The notes under the pieces were generated by a model. The model saw only the letters and a program-made list of their open reading frames with translations, did no database searches and was not told the origin of the DNA. DNA of 62,551 nt from Sphingomonas sp. CCH21-G11 (lineage in GTDB: Bacteria; Pseudomonadota; Alphaproteobacteria; Sphingomonadales; Sphingomonadaceae): contig NZ_LSHX01000049.1 in NCBI RefSeq assembly GCF_001555965.1, forward strand, positions 1 to 62,551, written 5' to 3'. Below, piece by piece: positions 54,675 through 62,551 of this stretch. Positions within the stretch are counted from its first letter, which is position 1; each line of letters starts with the position of its first letter. Made by a program: the position numbers and the translations under genes.

Positions 54675-55812
54675 CAGCGACGATCCTTGCGATCCTTTGG
54701 GACGCATGGCCGTCGCCGAACGGATTGTGGGCGCGCGCCATGGCCGAATAGGCATGGCTATCGTCGAGGAGGGTGAAGATTCCGGAAACGATGCGGTCGG
54801 TATCGGTGCCGACCAGCCGCGCGGTGCCCGCCGCGACGCCTTCGGGCCGCTCGGTCGTCTCGCGCATCACCAGCACCGGCTTGCCCAGCGCGGGGGCTTC
54901 CTCCTGCACCCCGCCCGAATCGGACAGGACGAGGTGGGCGAGATCGAGCGCGCGTATGAAGTGCGGGTAATCGAGCGGGTCGATCCGCGCGACGTTGTCG
55001 CGGGCGCCCAGATGTCGGTCCATCACCGCCACCACGTTGGGGTTGGGATGCATGGGGAACAGCACCGCGACATCGGGCCGATCGGCGATGCGCTGGATAG
55101 CGCGCGCGATCGATTCCATCCCTTCGCCGAAATTCTCGCGGCGATGGGTGGTGACCAGCACGATGCGCTTGCCGGCAAAGCGATGGGCGATCGCGTCCAG
55201 CCCCGCCGCCATCGCCGGATCGTCGGCAATCGCCGCCCGCGTCGCCAGCAGCGCGTCGATCACCGTGTTGCCGGTGACGTGGATCGTTGCCGGGTCGATA
55301 TTCTCGCGCCGCAACGCCTCGGCGGCAGTCTCGGTCGGGGCGAAATGCTGGTCGGCGATCGGGGCGACGATGCGCCGGTTCACTTCCTCGGGCCAGGGTT
55401 GCCAGATGTCGCCCGAACGCAGCCCCGCCTCGACATGCGCGACGGGCACGCGGCGATAATAGGCCGCCAGTGCGCCGACCATTGCGGTGGCGGTATCGCC
55501 CTGCACGATCACCCGGCCGGGGCGCTCGGCGTCCATCACTTCGCCGAGCCCGGTCAGCAGCCGCGCGGTCAGCCGGTCGAGCGTCTGGCCTGGCTCCATC
55601 AGGTCCAGGTCGATGTCGGGCGAGATTCCGGCAATCGCCAGCACCTGATCGAGCAGCCCGCGGTGCTGCGCCGTGACGCAGGTGCGGACCCGCAGACCGG
55701 GTGTTTCGCGCAGCGCGCGGATGACGGGGAACAGCTTGATCGCCTCCGGCCGGGTGCCGAAGACGAGGAGCACGGTTTTCTGAGCGGCGGCGGCGGTCAT
55801 GACGTGACCCAT
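54658..55812 (-). CDS. wecB: UDP-N-acetylglucosamine 2-epimerase (non-hydrolysing)
   Basis: A 384-residue epimerase converting UDP-GlcNAc to UDP-ManNAc. Recognisable are VFGTRPEAIKLFPVI, VQGDTATAMVGALAAYY, AHVEAGLRSGD, TTHRRENFGEG, and the C-terminal LSDSGGVQEEAPALGKPVLV and RETTERPEGV. The start may be 55812 or an ATG 12 bases later. It overlaps wecC by 17 bases and the pair is probably co-transcribed from the 132-base gap shared with the divergent galU. Confidence 0.92.
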   Translation of the reverse strand: MGHVMTAAAAQKTVLLVFGTRPEAIKLFPVIRALRETPGLRVRTCVTAQHRGLLDQVLAIAGISPDIDLDLMEPGQTLDRLTARLLTGLGEVMDAERPGRVIVQGDTATAMVGALAAYYRRVPVAHVEAGLRSGDIWQPWPEEVNRRIVAPIADQHFAPTETAAEALRRENIDPATIHVTGNTVIDALLATRAAIADDPAMAAGLDAIAHRFAGKRIVLVTTHRRENFGEGMESIARAIQRIADRPDVAVLFPMHPNPNVVAVMDRHLGARDNVARIDPLDYPHFIRALDLAHLVLSDSGGVQEEAPALGKPVLVMRETTERPEGVAAGTARLVGTDTDRIVSGIFTLLDDSHAYSAMARAHNPFGDGHASQRIARIVADGFGC

Positions 55813-55944
55813 AGCCGTGGCGGCTTAACTCGTCGCTAAAACGGGACGGTTCGCGGATGCATTTCATGCTGCACCCGCGAAAGGATTTGCCTTGCCCCGG
55901 ACGGCCCACTATCCGACAGCGGCGTCACCGGAGGTTCTGCCAAG

Positions 55945-56805
55945 ATGATCAAGCCCGTCCGCAAGGCCGTTTTTCCCGTCGCCGGTCTCGGCACGCGCTT
56001 CCTGCCCGCCACCAAGGCGATGCCGAAGGAGATGCTGACCGTCGTCGACAAGCCGCTGATTCAATATGCGGTCGAAGAGGCGCTGGAAGCGGGTATCGAG
56101 CAGATCATCTTCGTCACCGGTCGCGGCAAGGGCGCGCTGGAGGACCATTTCGACATCGCGTTCGAGCTCGAGACGACGATGCGTGCACGCGGCAAGTCGA
56201 TGTCGCTGATCGAGGGCACGCGGATGACCCCCGGATCGCCCGTTTATGTGCGCCAGCAGGAACCGCTGGGGCTCGGCCACGCGGTGTGGTGCGCGCGCGA
56301 GATCGTCGGCGACGAACCCTTTGCGGTGCTGCTGCCCGACGAGCTGATGGTCGGCACCCCCAATTTCCTCGCCCAGATGGTCGCGGCGTACGAACAAGTC
56401 GGCGGCAATGTGATCGGTGCGCTGGAGGTGCCGGACAGCGAAACCGACAAGTACGGCATCATCACGCCGGGTACACGCGACGGCAAGCTGACCGAAGTGA
56501 CCGCGCTGGTCGAAAAGCCCAAGGCGGGCACCGCGCCATCCAATCTGATGATCCCGGGCCGCTACATCCTGCAGCCCGAGGTGATGAAGATCCTCGACAA
56601 TCCCGTCACCGGCGCGGGCGGCGAAATCCAGCTGACCGATGCCATGGCCAAGCTGATCGGCGTCCAGCCCTTCCACGGTTATACCTTCGACGGCGACCGC
56701 TATGATTGCGGCGACAAGGCGGGCTTCATCTGCGCCAACATCGCGCTGGCGCTGGCCCGTCCCGAGCTCGCCCCGCAGGTCGAGGCGTTCCTGGCCGCGC
56801 GCTAG
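55945..56805 (+). CDS. galU: UTP-glucose-1-phosphate uridylyltransferase
   Basis: A 286-residue enzyme making UDP-glucose. The nucleotide-binding segment FPVAGLGTRFLPATKAMPKE and TVVDKPLIQYAVEEA are diagnostic of GalU; VEKPKAGTAPSNL and GGEIQLTDAMAKL follow. It provides the glucosyl donor for the surface polysaccharide and likely for the first sugar transferred. Its stop is three bases from the convergent hslU stop. An upstream frame is open but the ATG at 55945 gives the family-length product. Confidence 0.94.
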   Translation: MIKPVRKAVFPVAGLGTRFLPATKAMPKEMLTVVDKPLIQYAVEEALEAGIEQIIFVTGRGKGALEDHFDIAFELETTMRARGKSMSLIEGTRMTPGSPVYVRQQEPLGLGHAVWCAREIVGDEPFAVLLPDELMVGTPNFLAQMVAAYEQVGGNVIGALEVPDSETDKYGIITPGTRDGKLTEVTALVEKPKAGTAPSNLMIPGRYILQPEVMKILDNPVTGAGGEIQLTDAMAKLIGVQPFHGYTFDGDRYDCGDKAGFICANIALALARPELAPQVEAFLAAR

Positions 56806-56808
56806 AAG

Positions 56809-58107
56809 CTACAGCACGTAACGGCTGAGGTCGGTGTTGCGGGCGATGCTGGCCAGCTGGCGATCGACATAGGCCGCGTCGATCACCAGCGTTTCGCCGC
56901 GACGATCCTCTGCATCGAAGCTGACTTCCTCGAGCAGCTTTTCCATCACGGTCTGAAGCCGGCGCGCGCCGATATTCTCGACCTCGCCATTCACTTCGGC
57001 GGCAATGCGCGCGACCGCGCGAATGCCGTCGGGGGTGAAGTCGATCGTCACATCCTCCGTGCCGATCAGCGCCTTATACTGTTCGGGCAGGCTCGCCTTG
57101 GTGTCGGACAGGATCGCGACGAAATCCTCCTCGGTCAGCCCCTTCAGCTCGACGCGGATCGGCAGGCGGCCCTGAAGCTCGGGCAGCAGGTCGCTCGGCT
57201 TGGCGACGTGGAATGCGCCGGATGCGATGAACAGCACATGGTCGGTCTTCATCGGCCCGTATTTGGTCGCCACCGTCGTCCCCTCGATCAGCGGCAGCAG
57301 GTCGCGCTGCACGCCCTCGCGGCTGACCGATCCGCCACGAACATCGCTGACCGCGATCTTGTCGATCTCGTCCAGGAAAACGATCCCGTTGGCCTCCGCA
57401 TCGGCCAGCGCGGCACGGCTCACCTCGTCCTGGTCCAGCCGCTTGTCGGCTTCCTCCTCGACCAGCTTGGCCCAGGCGGCGGGGACCGGCAGCTTGCGGC
57501 GCTTCAGCTGGCCGCCGCCGAACGCCTTGCCCATCATCTCGCTCAGGTTGATCATGCCCATCTGGGGCGCACCGGGGATTTCGAACGGCATCGTCGGGGC
57601 CGCATCGACCTCGATCTCGACTTCCTTGTCGTCGAGATGGCCGTCGCGGAAGCGCTGGCGGAATGCCTCGCGCGTCGCCTGGCTCGAATCCTTGCCGGTC
57701 AGCGCGTCGAGCAGGCGAGTCATCGCCGCTTCCTCCGCCTTGTCCTTCACCGCGACGCGGCGGCGCTCCTTTTCAAGCCGGATCGCTTCCTCGACTAGGT
57801 CGCGGGCGATCTGCTCGACATCGCGGCCGACATAGCCGACTTCGGTGAACTTGGTCGCTTCGACCTTGACGAAGGGCGCGTCGGCCAGCTTGGCCAGCCG
57901 CCTGCTGATCTCGGTCTTGCCGCAGCCGGTCGGGCCGATCATCAGGATGTTCTTGGGGCTGACCTCGTCGCGCAGGTCAGGGCCGAGCTGCTGCCGGCGC
58001 CAGCGATTGCGCAGCGCGACCGCGACCGCGCGCTTGGCGTCGGCCTGGCCGATGATGTGCGCGTCGAGCGCGCGGACGATGGCTTTGGGGGTGAGGGTGT
58101 CGGTCAT
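56809..58107 (-). CDS. hslU: ATP-dependent protease HslUV ATPase subunit
   Basis: A 432-residue AAA+ unfoldase. Walker [10 protein letters not shown] begins at residue 58, the [16 protein letters not shown] motif precedes it, the Walker B region is [13 protein letters not shown], and the C-terminus ends LSRYVL, the tail that docks into HslV. The intermediate I-domain is at about 110-240. It partners the protease encoded 102 bases upstream (hslV) on the same strand; the gap carries a palindromic repeat rather than the usual tight spacing. Confidence 0.95.
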   Translation of the reverse strand: MTDTLTPKAIVRALDAHIIGQADAKRAVAVALRNRWRRQQLGPDLRDEVSPKNILMIGPTGCGKTEISRRLAKLADAPFVKVEATKFTEVGYVGRDVEQIARDLVEEAIRLEKERRRVAVKDKAEEAAMTRLLDALTGKDSSQATREAFRQRFRDGHLDDKEVEIEVDAAPTMPFEIPGAPQMGMINLSEMMGKAFGGGQLKRRKLPVPAAWAKLVEEEADKRLDQDEVSRAALADAEANGIVFLDEIDKIAVSDVRGGSVSREGVQRDLLPLIEGTTVATKYGPMKTDHVLFIASGAFHVAKPSDLLPELQGRLPIRVELKGLTEEDFVAILSDTKASLPEQYKALIGTEDVTIDFTPDGIRAVARIAAEVNGEVENIGARRLQTVMEKLLEEVSFDAEDRRGETLVIDAAYVDRQLASIARNTDLSRYVL

Positions 58108-58120
58108 TCCAGATGAAATC

Positions 58121-58191
58121 CGTTCGTTTCGAGCGAAGTCGAGAAACGTTGGTCCCGGTGTCGCGTGTCTCGACTTCGCTCGACACGAACG
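58121..58191. repeat. Inverted repeat pair within the hslV-hslU gap
   Basis: A 28-base unit at 58121-58148 recurs in inverse orientation at 58164-58191. The two copies differ at two positions in a way that keeps the inner stem of each unit paired (CGTTTC with GAAACG; CGTGTC with GACACG). The consensus resembles GC-rich intergenic repeats common in sphingomonads. It may act as an mRNA processing or stability element between the two cistrons. Confidence 0.8.
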
Positions 58192-58209
58192 GGAACAAAG
58201 GTTCGAGCG

Positions 58210-58764
58210 TCAGGTGGCGCTGTCCATCGTCTCCACGGTCAGGCGATCGTTGGTGTAGACGCAAAGCTCGGCAGCGATCGCCATCGCCTTGCGCGCCAGC
58301 ACCTCGGCATCGGGCTCATATTCCGCCAGGGCGCGCGCTGCGGCGAGCGCGAAATTGCCGCCCGATCCGATCGCGGCGATGCCGCCTTCGGGCTCCAGCA
58401 CGTCGCCATTGCCGGTGACGACCAGCGTCACGTCCTTGTCGGCGACGATCAGCATCGCCTCCAGGTTGCGCAGATATTTGTCGGTCCGCCAGTCCTTGGC
58501 GAGCTCGACCGCGGCGCGCAGCAGCTGGCCCTGGTGCCGCTCCAGCTTGGCCTCCAGCCGCTCGAACAGGGTGAAGGCGTCGGCGGTCGCGCCGGCGAAC
58601 CCGGCAATCACCTTGCCATCCCCCAGCGGACGGACCTTGCGCGCATTGGGCTTCATCACGGTCTGGCCGGCCGAAACCTGGCCGTCGCCCGCGATCACCA
58701 CCTTGCCGGATTTGCGCACGGAAAGGATCGTGGTGCCGTGCCACACCATGGATTTGTCGTTCAT
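58210..58764 (-). CDS. hslV: ATP-dependent protease HslUV peptidase subunit
   Basis: A 184-residue proteasome-beta-type peptidase. [13 protein letters not shown] contains the catalytic threonine, Thr11, exposed after removal of the short N-terminal propeptide. [19 protein letters not shown] and [19 protein letters not shown] follow. It forms a double hexamer capped by HslU. A start at Met6 is possible. The membrane-protein gene upstream ends 57 bases away on the same strand. Confidence 0.95.
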   Translation of the reverse strand: MNDKSMVWHGTTILSVRKSGKVVIAGDGQVSAGQTVMKPNARKVRPLGDGKVIAGFAGATADAFTLFERLEAKLERHQGQLLRAAVELAKDWRTDKYLRNLEAMLIVADKDVTLVVTGNGDVLEPEGGIAAIGSGGNFALAAARALAEYEPDAEVLARKAMAIAAELCVYTNDRLTVETMDSAT

Positions 58765-58820
58765 GGCGCTTCAAATGGTCACGCGATCAGGGATGAACAA
58801 TAGGGCGCGTTGTTCGACGA

Positions 58821-59609
58821 TCAGCGCCCGGCGTAAATCCGGCGCAAGCCATTGGCCAGAAGGTCCGGCACTGGATCGACCGGCCGATCCACGATCTCGA
58901 AGCTGACATTTCGGATTTGGTCCGCCTCGATCGACAACAGGTCGAAGGTGGCCAGCGGCAGCTGATCCTGCTGCGCGATCGACCGACGCAGATCGATCAA
59001 AAAACGCTGCGCATCGGCGAGGTTGATGCGCCGGATCGAGCCATCGACGGCCAGCGAAAGATCCTGGATCGCACCGATATAGGTGACCGAGAGATTGGGC
59101 GCCCACGCGCTCTTGTCCGTAAGGTCGTATCGGGTCAGCACCACCGCCACCGCGATTTTGCTGTCGTCGTCCAGCTTGTTGGCCAGATCGGTTGCCCAGC
59201 CGTACAGCCAGCGCGGCAGGGCGTTGGTAAAGGACAGGCGGCGCAGATATCCGGTTATCGCGATGAAGATCGCCAGCGCGAGCGCCAGCTCGATCCCGGC
59301 GAACAAGGCAAGGTCGTGTGCACCGCGTGGCCAGCCCCCGACCTGCAACCGATCCAGTTTCTGCGGAAAAACCACGATCGAGGCGATCATCAGGAGCACA
59401 TGTGCGACCACCGAACTCGCCACGATGACGGTCAGTGACTGGACCGACCCCGGCGCTGGCGGGATCGGTGCGAAGACGCGTCGTTGCGCCCGGCCGCGAT
59501 CCCCGACACCAAAATGTCCGAACCGGCCAAAAATCCCGTAGAATGCACAATAGGAAGCGAGGCCGGGCAGCAGCAGGAGCAGGACAGCGCCCAGTCGGAA
59601 ATCGATCAC
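58821..59609 (-). CDS. Membrane protein of unknown function, DUF6338-like
   Basis: A 262-residue protein from a GTG start. It has a hydrophobic N-terminal segment with LLLLLPGLASYCAFYGIFG, two more helices near 60-80 and 100-120, then a soluble C-terminal domain (residues 130-262) of mixed alpha/beta pattern. The opening helix and length suggest DUF6338, whose function is unknown; I am not certain. It is encoded with hslV and hslU on the same strand. Confidence 0.6.
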   Translation of the reverse strand: MIDFRLGAVLLLLLPGLASYCAFYGIFGRFGHFGVGDRGRAQRRVFAPIPPAPGSVQSLTVIVASSVVAHVLLMIASIVVFPQKLDRLQVGGWPRGAHDLALFAGIELALALAIFIAITGYLRRLSFTNALPRWLYGWATDLANKLDDDSKIAVAVVLTRYDLTDKSAWAPNLSVTYIGAIQDLSLAVDGSIRRINLADAQRFLIDLRRSIAQQDQLPLATFDLLSIEADQIRNVSFEIVDRPVDPVPDLLANGLRRIYAGR

Positions 59610-59686
59610 GCGCCCCCCGGCCTCGTCTGGTTACCTTCTTACCGGGCGCGCAGGGGCCGCCATCGCGGCCGACAGCGCGCCATCAG

Positions 59687-59842
59687 TCAAGACGCTGCGG
59701 CTTCGCGGATGTCAGCTTCAGGTGCGTGCGGCCCGTCCTTACGCGCACGACGGGTGTTTTCCAGAACCTTCAGCCAGCTGTTATCGTGTTCCGCCAGCAA
59801 TCGGCGTCCGTTGCGAAGCGCAGTTTCCGAATTTACCTGCAT
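59687..59842 (-). CDS. Small protein (51 residues) next to the lysis cassette
   Basis: MQVNSETALRNGRRLLAEHD and the following 31 residues form a soluble, charged, helical peptide. An AAGGAGA ribosome site lies nine bases before the ATG, which supports a real start; the frame is open further upstream but only with overlapping, atypical codons. It lies 76 bases after the holin stop. Function is unknown; it does not look like a spanin because no signal or membrane helix is present. Confidence 0.6.
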   Translation of the reverse strand: MQVNSETALRNGRRLLAEHDNSWLKVLENTRRARKDGPHAPEADIREAAAS

Positions 59843-59918
59843 CGTCACCGGTCTCCTTGCACGCGCCAAGATAACGTTTGGCCATGAAAAAACAATCACC
59901 GCGCCCGCTTGGTTGCCG

Positions 59919-60332
59919 CTACCGGTCCACGCCCTTCGCCTTGCCCCATTGCCGCGCGGCGGTGTAGCCGAGATAGCCGGTGCCGAAGAGGACATAGAGC
60001 GGCTCGGGAATACCCGAGAGATAGGCGTTCATCGCACGCACGATGCCGTCGGCGATCCGTGGCTGGACTGCGCCGATCAGCCCCATCGGGATCGACCAGA
60101 GCAGCAGCACATACATGACGTAGAGAAAGCTGGGGCGGGCGCGGCTGGTCCACGGGTCGTTCGAGCCCGCCTCGGCGACGATCGCCGACAATTGCGCCTT
60201 CAGCTGCTCGAGCTCCTGCGTGCCCTGAAGCCGGATCAGCTCCAGCTTGGCCGCCTGGCGCGCCTTCGGATCGGGAATCAATTTGTCGATCAGCCCGGTG
60301 ATCGGGCCGAGCAGGGCGTCGAGAACGGCCAC
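59919..60332 (-). CDS. 3TM-type holin (gene-transfer-agent release family)
   Basis: A 137-residue protein from a GTG start with AAGGAAA upstream. The soluble N-terminal half holds a predicted coiled coil (about residues 22-50). SNDPWTSRARPSFLYVMYVL leads into two or three hydrophobic segments. The layout matches the GTA-holin 3TM family, which permeabilises the inner membrane for release of gene transfer agent particles. It follows the GH108 endolysin gene by 39 bases. Confidence 0.85.
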   Translation of the reverse strand: MAVLDALLGPITGLIDKLIPDPKARQAAKLELIRLQGTQELEQLKAQLSAIVAEAGSNDPWTSRARPSFLYVMYVLLLWSIPMGLIGAVQPRIADGIVRAMNAYLSGIPEPLYVLFGTGYLGYTAARQWGKAKGVDR

Positions 60333-60371
60333 GGCGTTTCCTTCTGTCGATGCGTTCGGAACGGGCGGTGA

Positions 60372-60911
60372 TTAACCGATACGGTTGGCGAGCCAGCCAT
60401 AGAGGAAACTCTCATTCGCCGGCCGGCGCTCGGCGAGTTCAATGTAGCGCGCACCCTGCAGCGCGTTGAGCGCGCGCAGCAGCACGGTTTCGCCCGCCGG
60501 GCCGCGCAGTTCGAGAAAGCGGTCGAGCGCGCCGAGCGTCGCGGAGCCGATCCGCCCGTCGCGCGCGATGTCGGGATAGTCGCGGCGCGTGCGGTTGAGC
60601 ACGTTGAGCGCGCGTTGCAGGAACATCGTCGCGGTCGCGGGCCCCATGTTCACACCGGTGTCGAAAAGTTCGGCGGCGACGCCCGGTGCGCGCGTCGCGA
60701 CGTCGTCGAATCGGGGCGCCTGCCAATAGATGGCGCGGTAGATCCGTTCGGCCACCGTGCGCGGCATGTCGCGCATCGCGCCGTGATAGCCATGCTCGCG
60801 GGCCACCCGTTGGGTGATTCCGAATTTGGTCGCGCCGCCGCGATCGTCGGGGTGGTCGGAATAGCCGCCCTCGCGCGAAATCACGTCGTCGATGAGCTGG
60901 TCGATGTCCAT
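60372..60911 (-). CDS. GH108-family peptidoglycan hydrolase (endolysin)
   Basis: A 179-residue muramidase. The catalytic glutamate is Glu14 in SREGGYSDHPDDRGGATKFG. A second motif is VAAELFDTGVNMGPATATMF, and the C-terminal part resembles the family's peptidoglycan-binding domain. The start is fixed by GGAGG eight bases upstream; a much longer open frame beyond it is a shadow of hemW. With the holin it forms a lysis cassette; no capsid, tail or terminase gene is in the window. Confidence 0.9.
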   Translation of the reverse strand: MDIDQLIDDVISREGGYSDHPDDRGGATKFGITQRVAREHGYHGAMRDMPRTVAERIYRAIYWQAPRFDDVATRAPGVAAELFDTGVNMGPATATMFLQRALNVLNRTRRDYPDIARDGRIGSATLGALDRFLELRGPAGETVLLRALNALQGARYIELAERRPANESFLYGWLANRIG

Positions 60912-61322
60912 AGGGGTGCCTCCGGTTCGGGCGGCGGTATTTAGCCCATCTGGTTCGTGTAGGACAGCAATGTCCTTCGCGATGTCGGGAGGGGCTTGGG
61001 GTAGAAAATGATGAAGCGGATTGTCTCCCCAGCGCCCGATCTCGGAATAAGCATCTGATCGCCGCGACGCCTGAATTTTCCCGTCACCCCGGGCCCGGTG
61101 CCGGGGTTCAGGGTGCTGCAAAGCGTCGTCGCACCCCAGTTGAAGCCGAGCCAGTGCGTGGGGCGAGGGACGCACGCCGATGATGAACCTGTACAGGTTG
61201 CGCGATGGACCCCGGCGCGAGGCCGGGTGACGAGAAACGGGTGCTGAATGTTTACGGCCCCTCGCGCAGGCAGGAGGGGAGAGTCCCTTTCCCTTGCCGT
61301 CGTCTCTCGCCATATCGCGCCG
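60912..61322. repeat. Intergenic region with composite palindromic repeat
   Basis: This 411-base stretch has no gene. It holds a repeat unit at 61082-61110 (CGTCACCCCGGGCCCGGTGC onward) and its inverse at 61206-61232, related to the pair at 53180-53329 but diverged. Promoters for the divergent endolysin and hemW genes should also be here; I could not identify them. Confidence 0.75.
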
Positions 61323-62459
61323 GTGACTTCCGTTTCCCCTGTCCCGCCGCTGGCGCTCTATATCCACTGGCCGTTCTGCGTCTCCAAATGCCCCTATTGC
61401 GATTTCAACAGCCATGTCCGCGACCAGGTCGACCAGGATCGCTGGCGCGCCGCGCTGCTCGCCGATCTGGCGCATGAGGCCGCGCTGTTGCCGGGGCGGC
61501 GGCTGGGCTCGATCTTCTTCGGTGGCGGCACGCCCTCGCTGATGCCGCCGGCGACCGTCGCCGCGCTCATTGACGCGGCGACCGTGCACTGGCCAGCCGA
61601 GCCCGATATCGAGATCACGCTGGAAGCCAATCCGTCGTCGGTCGAGGCCGCGCGCTTCACCGATCTGGCACAAGCAGGGGTCAATCGCGTGTCGCTGGGG
61701 TTGCAGGCGCTGGACGATGCGGCGCTCGGCTTCCTGGGCCGCGCGCATGACGTGGCGGAGGGGCTGGCGGCGCTGGCGACCGCGCAGCAGGCATTTGCGC
61801 GGGTAAGCTTCGACCTGATCTATGCCCGGCCGGGCCAGACGCCCGATGCGTGGCACGCCGAACTGGCCCGCGCGATCGCGTTCGGGACCGAGCATCTCTC
61901 GCTCTATCAGCTGACGATCGAGCCGGGTACGCGCTTTGCGACGCTGGCGGCCAAGGGGGAATTGACGATCCCCGATGGTGACGCCGCCGCCGACCTGTTC
62001 GAGCTGACCCGCGACCTGACCGGCGCTGCCGGCCTGCCCGCCTATGAGGTGTCGAACCATGCGCGGCCGGGCGCGCAGAGCCGCCACAATCTGACCTATT
62101 GGCGCTATGGCGACTATGCCGGCGTCGGTCCCGGCGCGCATGGCCGGCGCGGCGGCATGGCAATTGCACGGCGCAAGAAGCCGGAGAACTGGCTGGATGC
62201 GGTCGATCGCAACGGCCATGGCATCGAGGTCGAACAGGCGCTGACCCCTTCCGAGCAGGCGACCGAAGCGTTGGTCATGGGCCTGAGGCTGGCCGAAGGT
62301 GTGGAGATGGCGCGCATCGGCCGGGACTGGGTGGACGACGCGGCAATCGCGCGGCTGTCGGCGCAGGGGCTGGTCACGCGCGACGGCGAGCGGCTGGCCG
62401 TCACGCCAGCGGGAATGCCGGTGCTCGACGCGATCCTGCGCGAGGTGGTGCGGGGGTGA
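61323..62459 (+). CDS. hemW: Radical SAM haem chaperone HemW
   Basis: A 378-residue protein from the GTG at 61323, the usual HemW length. The radical-SAM cysteines are Cys19, Cys23 and Cys26 in FCVSKCPYCDFNSH, and GGGTPSL, LEANPSSV and NRVSLGLQALDD follow. The C-terminal HemN-like domain includes YEVSNHARPGAQSRHNLTYW. HemW binds haem and donates it to proteins such as respiratory oxidases; it was formerly called an oxygen-independent coproporphyrinogen oxidase. An ATG at 61248 would add 25 residues with no family similarity, so the GTG is preferred. Confidence 0.9.
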   Translation: MTSVSPVPPLALYIHWPFCVSKCPYCDFNSHVRDQVDQDRWRAALLADLAHEAALLPGRRLGSIFFGGGTPSLMPPATVAALIDAATVHWPAEPDIEITLEANPSSVEAARFTDLAQAGVNRVSLGLQALDDAALGFLGRAHDVAEGLAALATAQQAFARVSFDLIYARPGQTPDAWHAELARAIAFGTEHLSLYQLTIEPGTRFATLAAKGELTIPDGDAAADLFELTRDLTGAAGLPAYEVSNHARPGAQSRHNLTYWRYGDYAGVGPGAHGRRGGMAIARRKKPENWLDAVDRNGHGIEVEQALTPSEQATEALVMGLRLAEGVEMARIGRDWVDDAAIARLSAQGLVTRDGERLAVTPAGMPVLDAILREVVRG

Positions 62460-62463
62460 TGCT

Positions 62464-62551
62464 GCGCTGGGGCTCGGTCGAATTTGGCCGGGTAAGCCCC
62501 TCCCCTTCAGGGGAGGGGCTTACCCGGCCAAATTCGACCGAGCCCCAGCGC
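62464..62551. repeat. Perfect palindrome reaching the window's right edge
   Basis: A 43-base arm (62464-62506) pairs perfectly with 62509-62551 around a two-base loop (TC). It begins four bases after the hemW stop and is cut by the window edge, so the symmetry may continue outside. The central CCCCTCCCCT/AGGGGAGGGG could be a natural terminator stem, but there is no T run, and the length and edge position point to a second fold-back. Confidence 0.9.

Noticed and set aside
60372..62219. A 615-codon frame including the endolysin
   Set aside because: Only the last 179 codons are GH108; the rest is antisense to hemW and the intergenic repeats. GGAGG before the internal ATG fixes the true start.
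62491..62518. Rho-independent terminator of hemW
   Set aside because: The stem is GC-rich but no T run follows, and the symmetry continues far beyond a terminator stem to the window edge.

Overview
The window is high-GC DNA of an alphaproteobacterium, most likely a sphingomonad. This rests on codon and GC bias, a Wza/Wzc/Wzy exopolysaccharide locus, a cyanide-insensitive-type cytochrome bd operon with a DUF2474 partner, hslVU, and a gene-transfer-agent-type holin/GH108 endolysin pair. No marker gene fixes the genus.

The dominant structural fact is a giant inverted repeat. Bases 1-20880 are the reverse complement of 20881-41760, so position x pairs with 41761-x, with no spacer at the centre. 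Every gene boundary and translation in the left arm mirrors the right arm, and I found no difference where I compared bases directly. The left arm stops in mid-gene at base 1, so the window edge truncates the palindrome. The right edge also ends in a perfect palindrome (62464-62551) just after hemW, again cut by the edge. The unique content is therefore about 41.6 kb (20881-62507). The simplest reading is assembly or read fold-back at both ends; a hairpin-ended linear molecule or a true giant palindrome is less likely but testable. Left-arm genes are listed as copies.

Layout of the unique part, left to right: (1) a Wzx-type flippase; (2) cydA-cydB-DUF2474, a quinol oxidase operon; (3) an AT-richer, apparently acquired DUF7674-like gene; (4) on the minus strand, a 900-residue RTX protein with its own terminator, followed by a TolC-ABC-HlyD type I secretion operon that ends in a glycosyltransferase; (5) an M48 PDZ metallopeptidase and a small exported protein with a strong terminator; (6) an exopolysaccharide operon of Wzy/ligase-like protein, Wza-like lipoprotein, Wzc-like tyrosine kinase and a TPR protein; (7) a PPP phosphatase and a small exported protein; (8) a glycan assembly block of polyprenyl-phosphate sugar transferase, RgpF-like protein, GT2, Wzy-like polymerase, exported beta-helix protein, two GT4 enzymes and a methyltransferase; (9) wecC, wecB and galU for nucleotide sugars; (10) hslU and hslV; (11) a membrane protein, then a lysis cassette of small protein, 3TM holin and GH108 endolysin; (12) hemW.

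Working model: galU, wecB and wecC supply UDP-glucose and UDP-ManNAcA. WcaJ-like and GT proteins build a lipid-linked repeat, which is flipped by Wzx, polymerised by Wzy, and exported through Wzc/Wza. The RTX protein, secreted by the neighbouring type I system, may form a surface layer or matrix with this glycan. Sphingomonad-type palindromic repeats lie in three intergenic spaces (53180-53329, 58121-58191, 61082-61232). I see no tRNA, rRNA, CRISPR array, insertion sequence or protelomerase gene.
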